A stretch of 64,000 bases of DNA from Crotophaga sulcirostris (Eukaryota; Chordata; Aves; Cuculiformes; Crotophagidae): NCBI GenBank assembly GCA_013397455.1, contig VYZB01000024.1:1884905-1948904 (forward strand), in the 5' to 3' direction. The position numbers were made by a program, and so were the translations under genes. The notes beneath the pieces are model-generated. The model saw nothing but the letters and a program-made list of their open reading frames with translations. It was not told where the DNA came from and ran no database searches. Below are positions 51,301-63,300 of the stretch, piece after piece; the stretch's first letter is position 1; each line of letters opens with the position of its first letter.

Positions 51301-54300
51301 CACTATACTGCAACAGTAGACCTAGAGCTGTATTTCTTAAGAGATAATATTTGTTATGTGTGTGATAACTGCTTTAAAATAGAATTAATCTGAGCTCTAA
51401 TGGTACAGAGGGTTGTAGATTTTTTTTTAAGTATTTGGAATGACTGCAATTCACATTCTCCATATTTATAGGTAAAAGAAGCAAGTCTGATACATCTTCA
51501 GGAAGACCTGTGCAAAGTTAAAGAGAACCTGGTTCAAGCAGAAGAGAGACTTACAAATTACATGAGAAAGGACAAGGAAATGGCAAAACCCGTAAGCAAA
51601 AGGGATGCAGAAATATTGTGTGATTTGTCAATAAATGAGTCTACTGTAATTAGAAGAAACTCATCATCACAAACAGACAAGACTGTGGAAGTCAACAGCT
51701 GTATCCAGACTTCACCAATCTTTGTTAAAAATGCAGAAATCCAAATTGATTTTCAAAATGGATGTTCTTCAGAAGAGATGACAGAGATCATAAGAGAATT
51801 TAATGAAAAAATCGAGCAAATGCAAGAACTGCACGCCGCTGAAATCATGGACATGGAGACAAGGCACATCTCTGAGTCTGAAGCATTAAAGAGAGAGAAG
51901 TTTGTTGCAGTGCAAGTATTGACCGACGAATGTAACACTTTAAAGGAAGTCATAGAAACCCTACGAGCTAAGGAGGCATGTATCCTGTTTTATATTCCTG
52001 TTTTTGTGTGCTTTTGCTTCTGCTACAGAAATTCCAATTTAAAGCCCGTTAAGTGTGAATGACCACATGTTCAGTAGAAAACTTTTAAGTGTTCCCATGT
52101 TTCTATGGCCTAGAAAGAGATTGTGAACCCCTTTCTCAACAATTTAAGTTTGAGAGTGTGCTGAATGGTCAGGTGGTTCCCTGTGCTACTGCCTTGGACT
52201 TGTCCTGCTCTGTGAAGTGGGGACAAGTGTAGGTCATCCTACCAAATGCCATTTTTCTCGTCTCCATTTTGATTACTTTGATTGCAGGCTAAACTGAACC
52301 AAGAGGCTCATATCATTTCATTTTCCTTAGAATTAGCTCCCTTATTGTAAGTGGGTGTGGGGTGATTAAATATTTGATTGTTCTCTTTTCTAATTACAGG
52401 GAATCCCAGTTTCTGGATTAGTTCGTTCTCCATCATATCAAGCTAGAGATGGAGGTTCTAGTGGTAAGAAACTTGTTTTTATAGATTTCAAACAGCGTTA
52501 TAAATTAAACCTACTTTTTAAATATTAAGTTTACTGTTAAAATGTTTGTAATCTGAGAAATAAAAGCAACTACTCCCCAGATCAAAGCCAAAACCTGTCG
52601 CACAAAGAAAAGATGCTGAGCATACCACATCTATTAATATGCTACAAATTCAAGGAATCAGATGATTTTTTTTTAGATCTCACTGAGTTCCTATATTCTT
52701 CTTACATATTACACTACATCTTTAGTGTAGCTTCATCATCTCCTGACAGAATTTAAAGCTATTGCTCCCTAGCAGTGAGAGATGATGACAGGTACTGACT
52801 CTTCAAGGGCAATAAAAATTATTGATATGATTCTTTGCGTAAGCAACGGCTAACATATTAAGGGGGCAGGGGGTGAGGGTGGCAGAAGTGTTTATCCAAG
52901 TAGTTGTTTCTCTTTTAAAAATCCTAGTTTAGTTCTAAGTTTGTTGGGTTTTTTTTAGTTTTGTTTTGCTGTTACTGCTTTGAAACTGAAAAAGGAAAAC
53001 TATGAAACAGGTAGTCTTCAGGCTTAGAATCAACTCTGGTGACATGCAACCACCTGTTAAAACAACAGACAAAAATACTTTTTGATGCCTGTTCTTCAAA
53101 ATTTCACAGTAATCCAGCTTTCATGTTTTTCTCCTTTTATTTTAGACTCTAGTTCAGACTGGAGTCAAGGAATGTATCTTGCTCAGACCCAGGGATCTGA
53201 CGTGATATCTGAAGGAACAGATGAAGGTGAAACTTCAACAGATTTACTTCCAAAAAAAATCAAGGTAAAACAGAACTGATCATCTTTATTATGGAATAAG
53301 AGTGATAGTACCAAAAATTTAGATTAGCTGCTGCTTGATTGGTGAAAAGAGAGCTATTTAAATAAGTTGTAAAGTGTCAGTTGTTTTAATACATTTTCAA
53401 ATACTTCTGATAAATCATGTGCATTTTTGCATGTTAAATTAGGTTAAGAATGAGTTATGTAACTATGTCACTAATGTTAATTATAGTTTATTGTAGTTAC
53501 TGTGTACTAATGATAGTGTTACGATCATATATTAGACAATTTTATAGTCTGTTATTATAAGTGTAGAACAATATCTATATTATGAAAGTAAACATATGTG
53601 TCTATTATGTATTAAAAAGAGTCTTTTGCAGAAAAGCCCTAACTTAGTAGTAATTTCAAAAGTGTATTACAGAGCTCACTGGGAAGCTCCCCAGGACTTT
53701 GGTTTTAGAATTTCAGTTTTCATCAGCAACCATTTTAAAATTTGAATATTGATTTGACAGATAAGCTTTGGGAATTTTCATTTGAAACTGAGGAAAAAAT
53801 ACACCTATTTAATAAGGTCTACTGTCTGGCAGATATAACGAACTGGATAATCCGTCTTTGATATCATGAAGCATAAATAGTTTTCTTATGCTGATGAGTT
53901 TAGAAGTACCAATATTGCAATATGTATGAAATATGACTGTTATTGTTATTAAGACTAGCATTACTGATTTGTTTTTGTATTTGTTGTAGGGTTTGCTGAG
54001 AGCAGTTCATCATGAAGGAATACAGGTGCTGTCTCTCACTGAATTTCCATGTGGTGAAAGAGAGATGCCACCTCTGAAGCAAGAGCCAGAATCTTGGCTT
54101 GAGGAAAGGAAAGCATTTCTAAGCACCATTTCGTCTTTGAAAGATTTAATTGCAAAAATGCAACTTCATAGAGAAGCCGAGGTATCAATAATATCACAAG
54201 ATTCTATTGAAATAAAAAATAATTTATGATAACCTGATAAGGCACATTCACAATTCAGGTTTAAGTGTTCTAAATATACTGCTACAAGGCAAAAGATTTA

Positions 54301-57300
54301 CAAAACATGCAGTAAAACTGCATGTCACACTTTCTGATAATAAAATATATCTTAAATTACGGCTTGCATAGCTTGCATTTGTTCTTCTGTGCGTTGGTAG
54401 CTTTTGACTGTATAGATCCACCTCTGAAAAATAATTCCATTTCAAAAGTATATTTCTCGTAGCTTTACTACATAGTCTAGTGAGAGAAAAGATGAAAAAA
54501 TGTTTTAAGATATAACACAATATTAGTAATCTGTTAATTTTATTAGGACTGGCCTAATTACCCCAATTAGACTTTTTGGATATATGTAGGTGGTTTCTGT
54601 TAGTTCAGCATGCAAAATGAGGGGATTAACTTCAAATCCTCTTCATACACAGTATCTGCACGTCACCACATAGCTCTGTGAGAGTCTATGAACATATATG
54701 TGACAACATAAACATTAAATAAAGGACAGTGTGATATAGCAACATAAATAATAACAATATAGGACTAAGTTTTCATTTACAAAAAGCTAAATTACTTCCA
54801 TCTAAAACGCAATTTAGCATTTGTGCATGCAGAAGAAATCATAATGTGTACAATAAGTACATCCATTTGTATGAATGAATGTTGCCTAGCTGTTGAGTAA
54901 GAAAAGCTCAATATTCTACTGAAAACACACATTTTGCATAAAATTACAATTACTGTTCCTGATGCAATCTTTGAATTCTGCTGCTTAAGTTGTTTTTATG
55001 CCACTGTAGATTTATGCAAGTTCTGAATCTCCTGAAGGCGTCTCAGACTGGCGAGGAGAACTTCTGCGTGCTATTCAGCAGCTTTTTGTGAGAGAGCAAA
55101 ATGTTCTGCTTGCTGCGTTTCAAACTGAACTTGCAGAACTGGGCACAAGAGATGCAGTGATATTGATGAATCAGTTAGAGCACAGACTACAAGAGCAGGT
55201 AATATAAAACATACCTTAATTAAAGATTTTAATTTTGAATGTATAAATACATTTGAAAACCTGTGTATTAATAGTTTTTTCAACCTAAGGATGAAAACAA
55301 AGTAAAACTCGTAGGAAGAACAGATGTCTTTAAAAAAAAAATCAATGTGGTATAGGAAGGAGATTTTTTGGGTACACAAACTGTAGAATAAATACAGCCT
55401 TCAGAGATCAATTTGAATTAAACACAGTTTTCCTAAGCTTGATTCCATTAAGTTAATTAGAATTATGTTACACTGTCTAAGAGAAAAGGTAGCTTGTATA
55501 TATTAATACAAAGCAAGTTGGAAGAAGAGGAAGCGATAAGGCTATGGGACAGAGAGAAGTCAGTAATCTCCTCTGGAACATGGAAGGATTAGTGAGGAAA
55601 ATTACAATTTGCTGTAAAACTGATAGCTCTTTTGATCTCTAATTCTGATGCCTAGTAGCGAAATAAAAAAATAACAAGCAATTCTTCCAATTTTGTAATA
55701 TTGACTTAATTATGACTTAATTGAAAATGTTTTGAATATATAAACACTATGAATATGTAAATACATACAATATACATAGCAATGATATTCTAGTGAAATC
55801 TGAAGTTTTGCTTTTGAATGTTTCTGGTGCGAATAGGATACTAACCAGAAGGCAGCAATGGACTCTCTTCAGAATGCAGACAGAAGAAGTTTGTTGATGG
55901 AGATTCAAGTATTACATGCTCAGATGAACAGCAAGAAAAATAATCCAAAGAGAGAACAAGAGATGGATTCAAAAAGCCAAGGTGACTTTTGTGGTAATAT
56001 GTGTCTGTTTCTCAATGCTTTCATGGCAGTGCTCATAACGTTGTAGGTGAAAAGATACTGACTGACTTTCTTTGTTCTCTGATGTTGATGCTCGTATTCT
56101 GAGCAGGCATGCTTCTTGTCTCTTTCAATTTACTGGACTAATTTTGCAAAAATTGAGATGTAGTCTGCGTTCTCATGACTTGTATCAAATTCAAAGTGAT
56201 ATAAAGTTATATCAATTGCTATAAAAATCAGGCTTGTATTTTAAGGTAATTTTCCATGTATGCACTTCAGTGTTTAGGTTCAACAGCTTTAAAATTGTCT
56301 AAGTTGGATAGTTAGTTATAATGAGTGAACTAAAAAACAATTAGAAAAGTTCAGAGAACAGGTATACTTGAAAATTAAGTATATGTCAGTGTTTTGACAT
56401 CAAAATTTGATCACAAGTATACACACGTACCTAACTTCAGTTATTTTAGTCACAATCCAAATGATAACATAACAGTGTGGTTGTGCACATGGGCTTTTAA
56501 AGCAGTTTAAGAGTTGAAGTGATTTCTCAGAAAATATTAAATGTATCCCAGTATAAAAGGCATGGTTTTACTTTCACTCCACTACTGAAAGAATATATTA
56601 TTTGAAAGTAATACTGATAGCCCTGTGGTCATTCTCTGTGCTAGGGGAAACTATGCAAATAGGCAATGTTGTTTGTTTACTAACTAATTTCTATATTAAT
56701 GGTACTGTCATTAGAAATACTGGAGTATAATATGCAGCAGAAGCAGTCACAGATACTGGAGATGCAAGTGGAGCTCCGAAGTATGAAGGACAGAGCAACA
56801 GAGCTTCAGGAACAGTTGAATTCAGAGAGAATGATGGGTGTAGAGCTGAAGAATGAACTTGCACAAGCCAAACTAGAGCTTGAAACAACCCTTAAAGCAC
56901 AGCACAAGCACTTCAAGGACCTAGAAACCATCAGGTGTGGCTTTCAGTGCCAGCCTTTCTGTGCTGACAGTGAAGATGATCTTTTCTGTGTTGTTTCAAA
57001 TCATAATACTGATTTTATTAAGGAAATTGATCTCATGAAATGCAAATGCTTCAGTTTTTCTGTAAAACAGGCAACCAAAAGACTAATGTTCCATTTGACA
57101 AAAAATACAGTTCTGCAAATTAGGGCCTGATTCATAGTTTGATTTAATGATTTCTAGTGACTCATTAACAGCAATTTTCTTTTTAAATGTTGATGTTACT
57201 TCTATATGCAAGCTAATAAGTGTACCATATTTATTGAAGGTTTTTCTGCTTCTAAAACTGAACACGGAGAAAAAAAATGCAGAGTTAAGGTGGCTATGGA

Positions 57301-60300
57301 AGTAATTCCATATGAAATTCTGTAACTTCTAAGTGTTGCTTTGGTGAGGTCAACAGCAGGTGGACCAGGCCAAATATTTGGCTTTCAAGAAAGCCATTTT
57401 TATTTACACCTTTACCAGATGGATGTGACCATGTACAATATCTTAATGTTCAGCTCAGAGATAACAAATTAAGACATTAAGAATTTATTTATATTACTTT
57501 ATAGATTACTTTACAACCTTTAAAGACCATAAGGAGAAAGATTGTTTTGTAAATTGTTGGAAAATTAATTTGTAAAAAAATCAAAATTCAGGGCAGAGCT
57601 GTTGGTTTTGGGGTTTTTTTTTTAATCCCCTCAAGCCCAAGATATTTTTTCCTTTGAGGCGCATGGCAGCAAGATACATTTCCCCTCCATTCTTTCACAT
57701 TTTTGCCAGTGTCTGAATTATTTTGAACACTAGCTGCCTCTGAGCCACTGATTAAGAAAAAATGGCAGCTACAAAATTAGTAGGGTGGGCACACTTTCTG
57801 TCATTTTTGAGCTATGCAACTCTCTTTATTTTTCAGTTAGGCTGTTTTTTCTAAATAGACTTTTCACTGTTACTCTACTACACAAGCAGTGTTTTCAGTG
57901 CACAAGATAGAATAAATATCAAGTAACTGATGTTACTATGGTAGAATAAGTGCTAATCCTGTCTAATCTAAAGGTTGCCCACTTCTCTTTTAGGACTGAA
58001 GTTAAAGAAAAAGCAGCTGAGCTAGATATTCTCAAGGATACAATGGCCAGTGAACAGAAAAAATCAAGAGAGCTACAATGGGCTTTGGAAAAGGAAAAAA
58101 TTAAAACGGAACGCAGTGAGGAAAGAGGAAGAGAAGAGCTTGAGGTATTCCGTAAACCCAAATGACCTGGAATATCAAAGCGCATGCAAATATTCTTTAG
58201 ATTAATGTTTCGTCTCGGCTTATGTTTTTGCCCAATGTGTGCTCCATTTTCTGTCTGCAACAGTGGTATGATATTGTCTAGAGCTGAAGGAATATGTATA
58301 GAAACTGTGTGGCAAAGAAAGAAAAAGACGTGGTGCAAATTCCATTTAAATCAATAGGAATTTTTCAGCTGCGCTTGTCGGGTCCAAGATGAAAAGATTC
58401 TACTTTGTATAATAGCCCTCAGATACTCAAAGGGACAGGACATTGCTAACATGGCTACACCTAACTCTCACCACAACCTAACTCATAAAAGATAGTATTT
58501 AAGAATATTGTTTAAGGAGTTATGTTGTTTCTGTCTGTTTTAAAAGTCAGCAGTTTCACTTCATGAAAATCAAACTAAGGAGTTGGGTTAAGGAGAAAAT
58601 AAATTAGAAGATTCCTTGGTACCTCTGCAGTATCTGATGTGATGGAGAGAGCGGGTATCCTAGTATGGGTATTAAGACAAAAAACAATCACTTTAACAGC
58701 ATAAACTTATTTACATTTCGAAATCTTAACTTGCAAAATCACTTTCACAGTTTTAGAAAGTAAAGAGCAGCTAGTTAGCTTCAACTTCAGAATTACAGCT
58801 GTTGTATCTCATTAAAAGGTATGTGTTACAAATTTTCTTTTATAAGGTGATCTGATTTTAAAGACACCTGTAATATATTTTAGTATCAGAAGTGACCGCA
58901 GCACTCAGAGTATTGTCATATTAATTGCGAATAGTAAAATCTGTTAAAAGCAACATGTGTCGAGGCAGCATATTTGCAATCTGCAGAAGATAGTGGAAAG
59001 TATACACAAATGGCTTTATTCAATCCTTTTCTTCTGTTTTCTTATGGAAGGATGTAAAATTTTCACTTGAAGATCAAAAACAGAAGAACTTAGAGTTAAT
59101 TCAACTTTTGGAGCAAGAGAAACAGCTGTCAGCTGATCTGCAACAGAAAATTGAATCCCAGGAAGCACTGAGTGCTGCCCAGCTGTCACGTGAACGAGGC
59201 CGTAATTCTGAGTTGCAGGTGCTCCTTGAATCAGAGAAGGTTCGAGCTCTCGAAATAAGCAGTGCCCTAGAAAGGGAAAAAGAGCTGTGTGCTCGGCTTC
59301 AAAGTGCTGAAGATAAGGGGCAAGCTGGAACACCTAATCCATCTGAGGAATTACTTAAAGAGCTACAGAAACAAATAGATGAAAAGCATGATCGTGTAGT
59401 GGAGTTAGTAAGAGAGATGGAGAAATATAAACTGGAATCTGTGCAAGTGAGACAGCAAATGGAAAAAGAAAGGCAAATCCAGAGGAAAGCATTACAAGCA
59501 GAACAAGATGCTAACATAATAGCACAGAAGAAACTCCATGATCTTGAGTCCAAAGTAGAAGACCTTCAGTGGCAGCTTGGAGAAAAGAAACAAGAAGTTC
59601 ATAAATTAGGGAATGAAACAAAGAAGTTGCAGGAAATAATCCAAGAACTACAGAAGAAAGAGCAGGAGAATGAAGGAAGAAAGGAAGCTGAAAGGACACC
59701 AAGCCACAATCCAAATGAGGTACAGTAGGACTGAGAGCAATGTGTAATACTGAACTGTGCAATCTAACTTTTAATTCTTTTGTTCAATTAGCATTTTTTT
59801 TCCTGTGCCTTTACTCAGTCTGTAAAATAGCCTACAGATTACAAAATGTGAGCACCAGAAAATACGAAAGGGAAAGCATTCCAATTTTGCTACCTAAAAC
59901 TATTCACACAAATCCTCTTGAGAATGAAGCTGTAGAGATGTATGAGGAGCATGAGCAGGAGAAATGTGTCTGAATGTATACATACACTTTCTGTCTTGGT
60001 GTAGGAGAATATTCCTTGCACCCAGTCAAAGGAATGAGCTTTGCCTACACAGGTGTGCTCCACGTTAGTAGTATTAATCTTTAGTTCATAAACCACAAGT
60101 GGTCTTTGAAACGTTTAAAAGAGATATCCCAGCAACTTCAGTAACTGAGTAAGTAATCAAGCAAGTGTATGCATGAATTTGTATCCATTAGCAAACAAAA
60201 TAGAAGGAAGAAATCGAAGTAAAAAAATAATTTCATAATTTAGTCTAATTTTTAGATGAATGAAAGTTGGAACTACATTTGCCTTTAAATTTTTCTCTCT

Positions 60301-63300
60301 CAAAAGATTTGGAAAGTTTTAAAATTATTTCTAAATTACTTTTGAAACTCTCTTTAGAAACTTCCCTGTAAGAGGTAAGTGTTGCTGAGTGGGTGAGTTG
60401 TGGATAGTCTCAGAGAGGCTTCACGGAAGACTTGCCTCTTAGCTGACCGTGTTTTTGCCCATCCTGCCATCATTCCTTGCTTTTTGGCAACCACCTGTCT
60501 GTGGAACCAGGAAGGAAATTTTTCTCTTCATCTAATTTGGTTACTAGTTTTAATCTTCTGAAGTACTGGCAACAACCTGCAACAGGATGTTGAGTGTATT
60601 GATAACTGTGATAGTATCAGCCTTCGGACCACGCTGAGTTTGTGCACCTTGCTTTTCTGCTCAGAGGTGACTGCCAGCACTGTGGTCATTGAAGAGCCTT
60701 CCCCTGGATCGGGTTGGCAGTGACTGTGGTAGCTTTTTCCCCTCTTCAGCAACAGATGCCATCATCTGCTTTCCAGGATCTGTCTTGAGTTTCAAATAAT
60801 GAATTGCCTGCTGCTTTCCTGTGACATTTGCAGCACCCTGATATTTTTATATTGGTACCACACTATGGCCAAGTATCCAAAGGCACAGTTTTAGACTCAG
60901 GTTTTCTTGGGAGGGCTAGCAGTTCTTTCATGACCAGTGTCAGGTTAGTAAGGGTGAGGAACACATGTTCAGTGCATCGCTCCACCTGTGGCAGCAGTCA
61001 GTGGTGTGGTTGCCTGTGACTGGGAATTGACTTCCATGACTACGGTGCACTTTTCCAAACCTGTTCCTCTGAGTTGGTCACTGAAATACTTGAGCACAGT
61101 TGCCAACATCCCATGCACAAGTGAAGGAGCTGCTGGCAGAAGAAAAGGAAAGGCTGGGTGGCTGAGTTTGAACGGATTCATGCTGTAGCTGTATGATTGC
61201 TAGATCTTAGTCAAGAGAGTCATGGCACTACAGCATTCACCAATAATCATGTAGTGGTAGACTACAACAGTAATGCAGTCACACTGTACTCCTTTCTGTG
61301 GCAAAATTGTTAATGTTCTTCCATTTCTGAGTGTGTTTCAGAATCAAAGGTTTCTGTTTTAAAGCATGCATTTTATATATACTTATATAAATATATATTA
61401 ATATACAGACTACCTGGGATACACCCAATGAGAGAACAAGAAATTGGGTTCTTCAGCAGAAAATGGAAGGAGCCGAGCCGAATGAATCAACCTACCCCAC
61501 ACTGACAGGAGGAGGAGATCTCTCTGCTGCTACTGAAATTCTGGAAAATGTCAGACAGAAGCTGCAAAGTGCATCTCCAAAGCTGAAGCAGTTGGCACGT
61601 AAAGCTGCTAGCAGGTAGGACCAGTCTTCATTCAGCTACTTGGTTGTGTTAACAGCAACCAACAAGCTAATATATTGGGGTTTAGTCATAATTCAGAGAC
61701 TGCAGGCCTAGCTGATTTTGAGTTTGTTCTAGTTTTATAGTACATCCCATTGCTTGAGATGCGCTGATGTAAGACAGGATCACAGAGTAACAAGTGCTGC
61801 TCTAAATCTTAGATGTTTAATGTGGTCCTTTGTAAGTTAGTAACAGCAAAACTGTCTTCTTTTCTCTGAAAAGTGGTAAGGCTTATTTGCATATGATGTA
61901 GGTAGATCATTTTAAAACAATTTAATAATGAAATAATTCGCTATATAAAGGAATGAACATAGGGATTATTGCTCTGTATGGATGATGTCTGCTTTGTTCC
62001 CCTCAGAGAAAAATAATATTTTATGGTCAAATGAAACTGACCTTGATTTGTGTTTTCTCGGGTTACTCTCTTCTTAAGAAATAAAAATAGCATGGTGCTA
62101 GGTCTGTGGGAGTTTTGAATCTTTTTTTTTTTATTTTGCTGTGATGGAGATTTAATATTAAACATTTATTTTGAAACACTTAGGCAAAGCAGAATGCATT
62201 ATATCCTGAAAATACCCTAAAGTTTTGTGGGAAGCAGAACCACATTTTTAAAAATGCTTCATGTAGAACATCCATTTCTCAGAACAGTTTCCACTGGTTT
62301 TAAGCAAATTCTTTCTAAAATCAAGTCAATTTAATTTAGAGTCACTAAGCAGTCTTGAAAGCGTTGCCATGTCTCCAGTAACTACGCTGAAGTGATTTGC
62401 TAAAGGCTCAATGCAAATGGATGGATAGAAAGTCATGTCCGTCTGGCTTGTGTTGTCAGACTATATACCTGCTGCTGAAACTGTCACTTTTGTTTCAGAT
62501 TACAGTTTGAAACAGCAGATGATCAAGACTTCATTGCAATACAAAATGCTATTGAAGAAGTTAGTTCAGAGCTGCAAAAACTACCTGGATTGTCCTGTCT
62601 GGAAGAGGTGAGAGTGCAATTTTGTAACACTGTGGGAAATTTTGGATAATAAGATGCAAGCGGAAACCAGCAAGGGATTGTTAAGTCTGTACTTATCTAA
62701 GTCTGCATTTCATAGGGGAAAATCTGCACCATTGAGTGTGCTGGTTTGGAGTTGGGGAAGTGTGAAAACCCCTTTGCTTTTATTTTTTTTTTTTTAATTT
62801 TAGTTACCTTAAAAGTGAATTTTCAACTTTCAAATTGAAACTTTTCCAGTTTAATTATAAATTTTTTAATCTCGTGACTTTTTTCTTTAAGAAAAGCTGT
62901 TTTCCTTTCAGTAGTATTTCTGTAACCAAGGAAGCTTTGCTCACTACTTCACAATATTAAAATCAACTTTTAATGTTTACTGTGTTGTGTTCATAAAACA
63001 CATTTTCTTAAACTGTCTTGTATTTACCAAGAGAAAGGCAGTCACAGAGTGAGTAATGTGCACTTGTGTAAAAAATGAAATAAAATCTTAGAATGGTTTG
63101 AGTTGGGAGGGACCTTAAGGATCATCCAGTTCCACCCCCACTGCCGTGGGCAGGGATGCCTTCCACTGGATCAGGTTGCTCAAAACCACATCCAGCCTGG
63201 CCTTGAACACCTCCAGGGATGGGGCTTCCACAACTTCTCTGACCAGCCTGTTCCCAATGCCTCACCACCCTCACAGTTAAATGAGGGAATCTATTACAAA

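Noticed and set aside
57919..58338. 139-codon minus-strand open frame (and similar ones opposite w2, w25, w27 and w35)
   Set aside because: They are antisense shadows of coiled-coil exons. Glu/Lys/Leu-rich codons give Ser/Phe/Leu-rich open frames on the other strand.
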